Positions 55,733-63,525 of a stretch of DNA of 64,000 nucleotides are shown one piece after another; position 1 is the stretch's first letter, and each line of letters opens with the position of its first letter. The notes beneath the pieces are model-generated. The model saw nothing but the letters and a program-made list of their open reading frames with translations. It made no database searches and had not been told where the DNA came from. Position numbers and translations under genes: made by a program. Source of the DNA: Flavobacterium cupreum (GTDB taxonomy: Bacteria; Bacteroidota; Bacteroidia; Flavobacteriales; Flavobacteriaceae); NCBI RefSeq assembly GCF_003996965.1, contig NZ_QWDM01000006.1, forward strand, positions 62,001 to 126,000, read 5' to 3'.

Positions 55733-56512
55733 ATGGCGAATACGAAAGAATTAAGTGTTGAGGACAAGTTAAGAGCAATATACGATTTACAGCTTATTGA
55801 CACCCGAATTGACGAAATCAGAAACGTAAGAGGAGAACTTCCATTAGAAGTTGAAGATTTAGAAGATGAAGTTGCAGGCTTAAGCACGCGTTCAGAGAAA
55901 TTAAAAAGTGAACTTGAAGTAGTTGAGGATCTTATCAAAGCAAAGAAAAATGCTATTGATGAGCACAAAGAAGTGATCAAAAAATACACAAAACAACAAG
56001 AATCAGTTCGTAATAACAGAGAATTTAATTCTTTGACTAAAGAGGTTGAATTTCAGGAATTAGAAATTCAATTGGCTGAAAAGCAAATCAAAGAAATGAA
56101 AGCTTCTATCGAGCACAAAAAAGAAGTTATTGCTAATTTGAAAGAAAAACTTGATTCAAAAAGTTCTCATTTGAAACATAAAAAATCAGAACTGGATGCA
56201 ATTATGGCAGAAACTCAAAAAGAAGAAATCTTCTTGTCTGAGAAATCTGCAGAGTTTTCAGCATTAATTGAAGAAAGATTATTAGCGGCTTATACAAGAA
56301 TCAGAACTAGCGTTCGTAATGGTTTAGCTGTTGTTTCTATCGAAAGAGGAGCATCTGCAGGATCATTCTTCACTATTCCTCCACAAACTCAGGTTGAAAT
56401 TGCTTCAAGAAAGAAAATCATCACTGATGAGCACTCCGGAAGAATTTTAGTTGACAGCGCACTGGCTGAAGAAGAAAAAGAAAAAATGGAACAATTGTTC
56501 TCTAAATTCTAA
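55733..56512 (+). CDS. Coiled-coil protein with degenerate C4 zinc-ribbon domain
   Basis: 259 residues. About 25-180 is an antiparallel coiled coil rich in Glu and Lys. The C-terminal domain follows the C4-type zinc-ribbon pattern: GASAGSFFTIPPQTQVEIASRKKIITDEHSGRILVD region, residues 206-241. The four cysteines of the family (two CxxC pairs) are replaced by Ser208, Ser211, Asp232 and Ser235, so zinc binding is lost. It lies right after the Nif3-like gene, a pairing common in bacteria. Function is unknown. Confidence 0.88.
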   Translation: MANTKELSVEDKLRAIYDLQLIDTRIDEIRNVRGELPLEVEDLEDEVAGLSTRSEKLKSELEVVEDLIKAKKNAIDEHKEVIKKYTKQQESVRNNREFNSLTKEVEFQELEIQLAEKQIKEMKASIEHKKEVIANLKEKLDSKSSHLKHKKSELDAIMAETQKEEIFLSEKSAEFSALIEERLLAAYTRIRTSVRNGLAVVSIERGASAGSFFTIPPQTQVEIASRKKIITDEHSGRILVDSALAEEEKEKMEQLFSKF

Positions 56513-56518
56513 ATAACT

Positions 56519-56545
56519 GTCCCGATCTGATCGGGACTTTTTTTT
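56519..56545 (+). terminator. Terminator after the coiled-coil gene
   Basis: GTCCCGATC (56519-56527) and GATCGGGAC (56529-56537) form a 9-bp stem directly followed by eight T. Confidence 0.92.
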
Positions 56546-56558
56546 GTTAAAATTTTTC

Positions 56559-56635
56559 GCCACGAATTTCAATAATTTCACTAATTTTTAAATACTAAGA
56601 ATAAAAATTCGTGCTAAATTTGTGGAATTCGTGGC
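56559..56635. repeat. Dispersed palindromic repeat, GCCACGAATT family (copy 4)
   Basis: It starts GCCACGAATTTCAATAATTTC and ends TGTGGAATTCGTGGC, inverted with mismatches. It lies in the gap before the alpha/beta hydrolase gene. Confidence 0.75.
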
Positions 56636-56692
56636 GATCTTTTTTTTAAATCTCGTTTCGAATAATTATACTTTATAATTAAAACTATTATT

Positions 56693-57565
56693 TTGGGACT
56701 TAAAAAAGGAATTCGTTTTATTACATTAAAATCGGTTGGGTCATATATTAACTTCCTGAGTTATGTTCGTCCGCAAAAAGCTCTTGCACTTTCTTACGCC
56801 TTATTCAGCCAGCCACGGATTGGAAGATTAAACAAAGCGCAATTACCCAAAATATTGCAGAACACCGAAACAGAAACATTTCATCATAACGAACATCATT
56901 TTCAAACCTATATCTGGAAAGGGAACGAAACCAAAATCCTGCTCGTTCACGGTTGGGAAAGCAATGCCTCGCGCTGGAAAAAAACGCTGCCCCACCTTCA
57001 GAAATCAGGAAGCACTATTATCGCGATTGATGCTCCGGCTCACGGGCAAAGCAGCGGTAAAGAATTTAATGTTCCACTGTATGCTGAATTTATTAATAAA
57101 GCCGTAGAAAAATACCAGCCCACAATAATTATTGGCCACTCTATTGGTGGTGCTGCCTGCGTTTACCATCAGTATTTATTCCCCAACACCAGCATTACCA
57201 AAATGGTAATCTTAGGAGCCCCCTCAGATTTGAAGACGCTTATTGATAATTATATTTCAATGCTGAGTTTAAACACCAGAATGTTTTCCCTTTTGGAAAG
57301 CCGCTTTTCGGATCGTTTCAACTTTAAACTGGAGGATTTTTCAGGGAAGAAATTTGCTGCGGAATTTAATATTCCCGGATTAGTAGCCCACGACACCACA
57401 GACAAAATCGTAGCTTTTGAAGAAGGAAAAAAAATCGTCAGCCACTGGAAAAACAGTCAGTTTATCGAAACCCAGGGTTTAGGACACGGAATGCATGATG
57501 ACGAATTGTATCAGAAAGTGATGGATTTCCTGTTTTCTGAAGGTTCTGAGTCGCTAAGTCGCTAA
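56693..57565 (+). CDS. Alpha/beta hydrolase
   Basis: 290 residues from a TTG at 56693; no in-frame ATG precedes the domain. The oxyanion-type VHGWESNASRWKKTLPHL block (near 82), nucleophile GHSIGGAA (Ser near 152), acid in HDTTDKIVAFEEG (Asp near 240) and His in GLGHGMHDD (near 264) complete the triad. A short cap lies between the nucleophile and the acid. The substrate is unknown. Confidence 0.9.
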   Translation: MGLKKGIRFITLKSVGSYINFLSYVRPQKALALSYALFSQPRIGRLNKAQLPKILQNTETETFHHNEHHFQTYIWKGNETKILLVHGWESNASRWKKTLPHLQKSGSTIIAIDAPAHGQSSGKEFNVPLYAEFINKAVEKYQPTIIIGHSIGGAACVYHQYLFPNTSITKMVILGAPSDLKTLIDNYISMLSLNTRMFSLLESRFSDRFNFKLEDFSGKKFAAEFNIPGLVAHDTTDKIVAFEEGKKIVSHWKNSQFIETQGLGHGMHDDELYQKVMDFLFSEGSESLSR

Positions 57566-57614
57566 GACACTAGGTTCTTTGTTACTTTTGATTACGATAA
57601 CAACCACTGTATTT

Positions 57615-57710
57615 TCATTTCGACAAAGGGGAAATCTCCGCGAGAAGCTCGACAAAAATTGGTTTTTCATTGCAGAGTTACTTACAAAGATTTCTCCTTT
57701 GCCGAAATGA
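57615..57710. repeat. Inverted repeat of the CATTTCGACAAAGG type
   Basis: The left arm, 57615-57637, starts TCATTTCGACAAAGG; the right arm, 57688-57710, is its inverted copy with two mismatches. The spacer is 50 bases. It lies between convergent genes (hydrolase and ArsR-type) and overlaps no coding region. Confidence 0.75.
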
Positions 57711-57729
57711 CAAGATTATCAAAAAGCAT

Positions 57730-58410
57730 TTACACAACTATTTTAAAAGACTTCAACATTTCTTTTTCTCCTTTTCCTGTTATTATTATTGCCCTGGAAT
57801 TTGTCGTTCTCCTAATCCAGTCTTGCTCCAGCATTTTATTTAACAACAAAGTTCCTACTGAACCTGCGATATGATATCGTCTTTCGCTCCAATCCAGACA
57901 CGGTTTTAAGAATATTCGTTTTTGTTTTCGGGCTTCTTCGATATTTATTCCGAAACCTGAGAACCATTTTTGTCCTTCAGGACTAATTTCAAAAGTATTA
58001 TTCTTTTCAATAATTATTTTTTGTTCCAGTAAACTATCGGCTAAAGCCACGCCTATTTTCCCGGCTAAATGATCATAACAGGTTCGGCAATATTTTACGG
58101 GAGCATAATTTTCGCTTTTCGTTTTTGAAGAAATCTCAGGCTTGGGGATAAGATTGGCCATTGCTTCAACAACGTATGCTACTTCTTTATTTGAAAATCT
58201 GTAATATTTATGCCGGCCCTGTTTTTCTACACTAAGTAAATTAGCTTCAAGAAGTTTTCCCAAATGCATGCTAATATTTTGAGGAGATGTATTTACAGCA
58301 ATTGAAAGTTCAGTAGCGGTAAAAGCCCTTCCGTCTAATAATGTCCACATGATTGCAGCACGCGTAGCATCACCAATTAATCCCGCCGCTTTTATAAACT
58401 GATCTTCCAT
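57730..58410 (-). CDS. ArsR-family winged-helix regulator
   Basis: 226 residues. The N-terminal ~95 residues are an ArsR-type winged helix: AAGLIGDATRAAIMWTLLDGRAFTATELSIAVNTSPQNISMHLGKLLEANLLSVEKQGRHKYYRF. The rest (about 100-226) has no metal-site motif and contains CRTCYDHLAGKIGVALADSLL, with two Cys that might sense a ligand, oxygen or metal. It diverges from the P450 gene with a 78-bp gap. The palindrome overlapping the P450 -7 element is its likely operator. Confidence 0.88.
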   Translation of the reverse strand: MEDQFIKAAGLIGDATRAAIMWTLLDGRAFTATELSIAVNTSPQNISMHLGKLLEANLLSVEKQGRHKYYRFSNKEVAYVVEAMANLIPKPEISSKTKSENYAPVKYCRTCYDHLAGKIGVALADSLLEQKIIIEKNNTFEISPEGQKWFSGFGINIEEARKQKRIFLKPCLDWSERRYHIAGSVGTLLLNKMLEQDWIRRTTNSRAIIITGKGEKEMLKSFKIVV

Positions 58411-58437
58411 TTTTATACCATCATAGTTAAATCTGTA

Positions 58438-58471
58438 TTGAAGTATTACATCGTAAAGTTAAATAACTTTG
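58438..58471 (+). promoter_or_regulatory. P450 promoter with overlapping palindromic operator
   Basis: TTG (58438-58440), a 23-base spacer and TAACTTTG (58464-58471) form the promoter. The perfect palindrome AAAGTTAAATAACTTT (58455-58470; 7-bp arms, 2-bp centre) covers the -7 element. The word AGTTAAAT also occurs at 58425-58432, 32 bp (three turns) upstream of its copy at 58457-58464, near the ArsR start. Confidence 0.7.
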
Positions 58472-58488
58472 TCAAAAACAATTACACC

Positions 58489-59658
58489 ATGTCCACTTTA
58501 TTTCTACAGTCCGAAGTTAAAAACCCCTATGCTCTTTATGAGAAAATGACAGCAGAAAGGCCTGTTTACTGGGATCAAACCCATAAAATCTGGGCCATTT
58601 ATTCTTATGAAGCCTGTACGCAAATCTTAAACCATACTGCTGCGCATATTCCTGCCTTTCCGTCCAATGATAATCTCAGTAAATATGCCGTGCTCATCAT
58701 TAGTAATCTCGCCCGATTGTCAAACGGGATTCAGCATGAAATCGCAAAAGAAACTGCCGGCATTCTTTTTTCATACATGAAGACAGTTGGAGTAAATTAT
58801 ATTTTAGAAGAGTTACTTCGAAAAGAATTACTCGGGAATCCAATAAACTGGGTGGATCTGGTCTGTAAAAAATTACCGGTTTTAACGGTTTTAAAAAGTT
58901 TTGATTTTAATGAAAAAGACACTCTTTTGATCTGTGAAAAAATAGAGCAGCTTGTCAAAATAATGCAACCCAACAAAACCGCTGAAGCTATCGAATCAAT
59001 CAATACAGTTTCGGAAGCGATTTATGACATTACAGAAAGGCATCTTGTGACACTTCCTTTTTATAAAACGCTGATTGATAAAATTTCAGCCTCTTATCCT
59101 ATTTCTTTGGAAGAAACTATTTCAATGATTGTCAGCAATCTAATCGGATTGTTTATCCAAAGTTATGATGCGGGCAGAGGGCTTTTAAGCAATTCATTAT
59201 TGCAAATACTTTCGAAAGAAAACCGTCCTGAAGACAAAATGGACAAAGTCCGGATACAAAAAATCGTTTTGGAAACCTTGCGATTTGATCCGCCCATTCA
59301 GAATACCAGACGCATTGCAACGGAAGACATTTCGTTAAACAAAATCATCATCAAAAAGAACGATTCCATTTTGATTGTGCTTGCAGCGGCAAATCGTGAT
59401 CCGAAGCAATTTGCAAATGCAATGAATTTTGATATCGAAAGAAATAACAATCATGAGCATCTGACCTTCGGAAACGGCGGTCATATGTGCGTGGCAAAAC
59501 ATTTCTCTGTTACCATTACAACGGAAGCTTTGGACTATTTGCTCAGCAATTTCAATATTATACTTTCGGGGAATGAAATAGCATACGAACCACTGATAAA
59601 TGCCCGATTACCGCAAGCAATATGGATTTCACTTTATAATTTAAACCAAACAATATGA
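58489..59658 (+). CDS. Cytochrome P450
   Basis: 389 residues from the ATG at 58489 (MSTLFLQSEV); the frame extends to 58438 but the extra 17 residues overlap the promoter. The K-helix ExxR is ETLR (262-265) and the heme ligand is Cys334 in FGNGGHMCVAKH. The I-helix reads QSYDAGRGLL near 224-233, without the usual acid-Thr pair, which may affect oxygen activation. It probably hydroxylates a small hydrophobic compound. An ABM-type monooxygenase gene overlaps its end by four bases and an ArsR-type regulator diverges. Confidence 0.93.
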   Translation: MSTLFLQSEVKNPYALYEKMTAERPVYWDQTHKIWAIYSYEACTQILNHTAAHIPAFPSNDNLSKYAVLIISNLARLSNGIQHEIAKETAGILFSYMKTVGVNYILEELLRKELLGNPINWVDLVCKKLPVLTVLKSFDFNEKDTLLICEKIEQLVKIMQPNKTAEAIESINTVSEAIYDITERHLVTLPFYKTLIDKISASYPISLEETISMIVSNLIGLFIQSYDAGRGLLSNSLLQILSKENRPEDKMDKVRIQKIVLETLRFDPPIQNTRRIATEDISLNKIIIKKNDSILIVLAAANRDPKQFANAMNFDIERNNNHEHLTFGNGGHMCVAKHFSVTITTEALDYLLSNFNIILSGNEIAYEPLINARLPQAIWISLYNLNQTI

Positions 59659-59999
59659 TAGCCGTAATTTTTGAAGTCATCCCAAACGAAGGGAAAAAAG
59701 CAGTATATCTGGACATTGCAGCAAATCTGCGACCCGAATTAGATCACATAGACGGATTTATTTCGATTGAAAGATTTCAGAGTTTCAACGATCCTGATAA
59801 AGTCCTCTCTTTATCTTTCTGGAAAGATGAGCAAAGCATCCTGCAATGGAGAAATCTTGAAATGCACCGCTATGCACAAGCTAAGGGCCGTGAAGAAATC
59901 TTCAGGGATTATCATTTAAGGATTGCCACTGTCGTTCGCGATTACGGAATGTTCGATCGCAAAGAAGCCCCAAAAGACAGTTTAAATTTTCATGATTAG
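59655..59999 (+). CDS. Antibiotic-biosynthesis-monooxygenase (ABM) domain protein
   Basis: 114 residues, one ABM domain (dimeric ferredoxin-like fold): VIFEVIPNEGKKAVYLDIAANLRPELDHIDGFISIERFQSFNDPDKVLSLSFWKDEQSILQWRNLEMHRYAQAKGRE. The ATGA overlap with the P450 stop shows translational coupling. ABM proteins include quinone-forming oxygenases and heme-degrading enzymes as well as non-enzymatic forms, so the exact reaction is open. It may act on the P450 product. Confidence 0.9.
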   Translation: MIAVIFEVIPNEGKKAVYLDIAANLRPELDHIDGFISIERFQSFNDPDKVLSLSFWKDEQSILQWRNLEMHRYAQAKGREEIFRDYHLRIATVVRDYGMFDRKEAPKDSLNFHD

Positions 60000-60087
60000 T
60001 TTTTAGGTGCAAAGGGACAAAGATTCTAAGAAGTCCAAAAATCTAAAGATCTAAGAAGTCTAAGATCTAACAAATCTAAATTTTGAC

Positions 60088-60095
60088 TACTTTTG
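60088..60095 (+). promoter_or_regulatory. -7 element TACTTTTG just before rluF
   Basis: It matches TAnnTTTG and ends only five bases before the rluF ATG, implying a leaderless or nearly leaderless mRNA. The DNA before it (about 60020-60080) is a low-complexity run of TCTAAGAAGTC-like words. Confidence 0.55.
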
Positions 60096-60099
60096 CAGT

Positions 60100-60912
60100 A
60101 TGGAAGAGAATTTAAAACGTCTAAATAAATTTATTGGGGAAACCGGTTATTGTTCCCGTCGTGAAGCCGATAAACTTATCGAAGAAGGGCGTGTCACAAT
60201 AAATGGAGTTGTACCTGAAATGGGAACGAAAGTTTCTCCGGATGATGAAGTACGTATAGACGGAAAATTAATAGTTGAGAAACATGAAAAAATGGTGTAT
60301 CTGGCTTTCAACAAACCTGTTGGAATCGAGTGTACTACTAATTTAGAAGTAAGAAACAACATTGTGGATTATATCAATTACCCGAAACGTATTTTCCCGA
60401 TCGGCCGATTGGATAAAGCCAGTGAAGGATTAATTTTTATGACCAATGATGGTGATATCGTGAATAAGATTTTACGCGCCAGAAACAACCACGAAAAGGA
60501 ATATACGGTAACCGTAAACAAACCTATTACGGACCGGTTTATACAACGAATGGGAAATGGTGTTCCGATTCTGGATACGGTTACCCGAAAATGTAAAGTA
60601 GAACAAATCAGCAAATACACGTTCAAAATCATCCTGACACAAGGTTTAAACCGTCAGATTCGTAGGATGACCGAATATTTGGGTTATGATGTAACGGCAT
60701 TAAAACGGATCCGGATTATCAATATTTCGCTGGATGTTCCTGTTGGCCGTTATCGCGATCTGACTGATGGGGAGATTACCGAATTAAATCGTTTGATCGA
60801 ACCTTCCAGTAAAACAGAGGAGGCAAGCTTACCTAAAGCCGAAGCGCCAAAAAGAAGAACAGAATTTATTTCGGAACACGATCCGAGATTTAAGAAAAAA
60901 GGAGATTATTAA
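60100..60912 (+). CDS. rluF: 23S rRNA pseudouridine synthase RluF-type
   Basis: 270 residues. An N-terminal S4 domain ([31 protein letters not shown]) precedes the pseudouridine synthase fold with catalytic Asp in [17 protein letters not shown] (near 105) and [20 protein letters not shown]. It isomerises a uridine of 23S rRNA (U2604 in E. coli for RluF). RluB and RluE are relatives; the RluF choice is by similarity of the [13 protein letters not shown] and RQIRRM blocks. The stop codon lies inside a terminator hairpin. Confidence 0.88.
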   Translation: MEENLKRLNKFIGETGYCSRREADKLIEEGRVTINGVVPEMGTKVSPDDEVRIDGKLIVEKHEKMVYLAFNKPVGIECTTNLEVRNNIVDYINYPKRIFPIGRLDKASEGLIFMTNDGDIVNKILRARNNHEKEYTVTVNKPITDRFIQRMGNGVPILDTVTRKCKVEQISKYTFKIILTQGLNRQIRRMTEYLGYDVTALKRIRIINISLDVPVGRYRDLTDGEITELNRLIEPSSKTEEASLPKAEAPKRRTEFISEHDPRFKKKGDY

Positions 60913-60923
60913 TCTCCTTTTTT
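60895..60923. terminator. Bidirectional terminator between rluF and the LytTR gene
   Basis: A 14-bp perfect stem, AAAAAAGGAGATTA (60895-60908) and TAATCTCCTTTTTT (60910-60923), with a one-base centre. It includes the rluF stop and can serve the convergent LytTR gene. Confidence 0.88.
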
Positions 60924-60932
60924 GTTTTATCG

Positions 60933-61679
60933 TTATCTCAGTATCCTGAAGTTTTTTACAAAGTCTTTGTATTTATCGCTTAGGGTTACTTTATGATTTC
61001 CTTTTAAAATTACCAGATTGTCATTGACAATGATCTCTTCGATTTTCGTTGCATTTACAATGTAATTGCGATGCGTCTGAAAAAACTTATTGGAGTCCAG
61101 AAGCTGAATAATTTTGGTTAATGAGATCAGAATTACAAATTTCTCAACATCGGTTATAATGTTACAGTAGCGGTCTTCCACTTCAATGTAAACAATATCC
61201 TCGATTCGGACTTTCTTTAACGCTTTGTTTTTTTTGATAAAAAGCGAATCATTACTTATCACGGCATTCTGGTCTTCACTGTGAAAAACATTGGTTTGTC
61301 CGTAAAATTTCTCGACGGCCATTTCCAGTGCGTACAAAATCTCGAGTTCATTAAAGGGTTTTAACAGAAAGCTAAAAGGTTTGGTTAATTTAGCCCTTTC
61401 AAAAATCTGACGATCCTTGGAACTGGTTAAAAAAACAAAAGGTTTCAGGCCATTAGGAACAATCGTGATGGTTTCCGCAAAAGTAATTCCGTCCGGTTTT
61501 CCATCCAGAAAAACATCAATCACCACAATATCAATTACATTATTATAAAACAATTTCAGTGCTTCATTGTAATTGGTTGCAATGCCAACAATAGTGTAAT
61601 TATTTTCGGTAAGTACTTTTACAAGTGCGTCGCTTTCGGCAGCAGTGTCCTCGATAATAAGTACATTAATATTATCCAT
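60933..61679 (-). CDS. LytTR-family response regulator
   Basis: 248 residues from the ATG at 61679 (MDNINVLIIEDTAAES). The receiver domain has the acidic pair in IIEDTAAES, phospho-Asp in VVIDVFLDGKPDG (near 57) and Lys in LLKPF. The C-terminal LytTR domain has IRIEDIVYIEVEDRYCNIITD and FFQTHRNYIVN (near 208). It binds direct repeats to regulate genes. The start overlaps the end of the kinase gene by 8 bases, so the two are coupled as a pair. Confidence 0.94.
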   Translation of the reverse strand: MDNINVLIIEDTAAESDALVKVLTENNYTIVGIATNYNEALKLFYNNVIDIVVIDVFLDGKPDGITFAETITIVPNGLKPFVFLTSSKDRQIFERAKLTKPFSFLLKPFNELEILYALEMAVEKFYGQTNVFHSEDQNAVISNDSLFIKKNKALKKVRIEDIVYIEVEDRYCNIITDVEKFVILISLTKIIQLLDSNKFFQTHRNYIVNATKIEEIIVNDNLVILKGNHKVTLSDKYKDFVKNFRILR

Positions 61680-63414
61680 GATTTTTAAACTTTTGTAATG
61701 CAATAATTATTTTAGTCCCACTATTTTCTTCGCTTTCTATATCCAGTTTTCCGCCGTTTTTATGAATCATACTTTTGCACAACTGCATTCCAAGACCGGT
61801 TCCGATTATCTCGTCATTTTTCTTTTTAGAAAGCAGAATCGTTTCTTTTAATAATTCTTCCCGGGTTGCTTTGCTCATTCCTAATCCGGTGTCTTCAATC
61901 ACCAAATAGCAAAAGTCTTCTGATGCCGGACGGGAATAAATCAGGATGCTTCCGTTTTCATTCGAGAATTTAATGGCGTTATCCAGAAAATTACGAATAA
62001 TAATTTTGAGCGAATCCAGATCGGCAAATACATAGTCTGAACCCGTCACTTCATTTTTAAAATCGATGTTTTTATTTAACATCAGCGGCTTATAATTATA
62101 CTCTACATGCTGTACAATTGTCGCCAGATGTAATGATTCCTGATAAAAATAAGCCTGCTGGGTTTGTAACAAAGCCCAGTTAAGCAAGTTGTCTAACAAA
62201 TTGTACGCGCCATTGGCAATTGTACTATTATTGTGAAGCAAAACATCGAGTTCTGCGAAATTTTTATTTTCCAGATTCTCGATCAGTTTTCCGTTACTGA
62301 CTTTCAATGCGTTTACGGATGAACGTAAATCATGACTTACTATCGAAAATAATTTATCTTTTGTGGCATTTAACTCGTCAAGTTCATTTTTCTGCGCTAA
62401 GATTATCTTGTTGTTTTTAATTTTTTGCCGGTAAAAATAAACTCCCGTTCCAAACAAAATGAGCAATAAAACAGACGAAATAAGAAACCCGTTTCTTTCG
62501 GCCTTTTTTACTTTGTTTTCTGCTGCAAGGACATCTACTTCTTTTTGTTTTTGCTTTACAGCAAATTTCTTCTCCAGATCTGCAATGGCCCAGACTTTAT
62601 TCTGATCGTTTAAGGAATCTTTCCACGTTTCTAATTCTTTTCTATACATTAGGGCTAACGGGAAATTTTTCCTGTTTTCCTCCACTACGGCCATATTTAA
62701 GGCTGCAGTCTTTTTTAGATTGAAAGAATTTGTTTTTTTGGATAAGTGATATGCTTTTTCAAAATACGGAATTGCCTGACTGTCTTTATATTGTGTATAA
62801 TACAGATTAGCAATATCCATGTAGGAGCTTATAAGCATCAAGGTATCTTTTTCTTTTTCCTGTAATGTCGCACCTTTAAACAAATATTCTTCCGATTTAT
62901 CGAATTTTTCAAGGTGTAAATAGCACAAGCCTATATTATGCAAAATATTGCTTCTGTAAATATTGTACGATGTGCTGACAGGAAGTTTTTCAATTTCCTG
63001 AAAATACTGCAATGCTTTTTTAAAATCACTTTGCTCCAGCGCAATTTCGCCTAAATTAATTTTAACCTTGTACGCGTACCGAAAATTGGCAGACACCTGA
63101 TTAAATTCTTTTTTAGCTTCTTTAAACAGCTTTTTTTCTTTAAAAGAAGTTCCTCTGAAATAATAACAAAAATTTTTAAGTTCTTCATTTCTGTTAAGGC
63201 TTAGCTGCTTCATGGAATAAACCAAAGTAGAGTCCCAATTTTTTTCCCTGAAAAATTTCTGGGCCTTATTAAAGTTACGCTCTTCCTTAAATTTTGCAGC
63301 TGTTGCTTTTATTTCAACAGCAAATAATTTATCATTGTGTAGTCTGTCCTGAGCGAAAAGAAAAAAAGAATTTAGAAATAATACTGAAACAATGTATAAT
63401 TTGATTTTAATCAT
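61672..63414 (-). CDS. TPR-containing sensor histidine kinase
   Basis: 580 residues. A signal peptide (ends near Phe-Ala-Gln 20-22), a periplasmic TPR array (about 40-280), one transmembrane segment (NGFLISSVLLLILFGTGVYFY, about 308-328), a HisKA-like dimerisation segment (FSIVSHDLRSSVNALKVSNG, His near 362) and HATPase (NFLDNAIKFSNENG, DTGLGMS, GTGLGMQLCKSMI). It pairs with the LytTR regulator downstream. HisKA-type kinases with LytTR partners are less usual than LytS-type kinases. Confidence 0.93.
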   Translation of the reverse strand: MIKIKLYIVSVLFLNSFFLFAQDRLHNDKLFAVEIKATAAKFKEERNFNKAQKFFREKNWDSTLVYSMKQLSLNRNEELKNFCYYFRGTSFKEKKLFKEAKKEFNQVSANFRYAYKVKINLGEIALEQSDFKKALQYFQEIEKLPVSTSYNIYRSNILHNIGLCYLHLEKFDKSEEYLFKGATLQEKEKDTLMLISSYMDIANLYYTQYKDSQAIPYFEKAYHLSKKTNSFNLKKTAALNMAVVEENRKNFPLALMYRKELETWKDSLNDQNKVWAIADLEKKFAVKQKQKEVDVLAAENKVKKAERNGFLISSVLLLILFGTGVYFYRQKIKNNKIILAQKNELDELNATKDKLFSIVSHDLRSSVNALKVSNGKLIENLENKNFAELDVLLHNNSTIANGAYNLLDNLLNWALLQTQQAYFYQESLHLATIVQHVEYNYKPLMLNKNIDFKNEVTGSDYVFADLDSLKIIIRNFLDNAIKFSNENGSILIYSRPASEDFCYLVIEDTGLGMSKATREELLKETILLSKKKNDEIIGTGLGMQLCKSMIHKNGGKLDIESEENSGTKIIIALQKFKNHG

Positions 63415-63525
63415 TAGATATTCTAAAAAATTATATTTTCAAAGTTTAATTTGAGGTAAATAAATAAGAGTTAAATCCTATAAATAAAAATATTTATAGG
63501 ATTTTTTCAGTTTCAAAAATTACAT

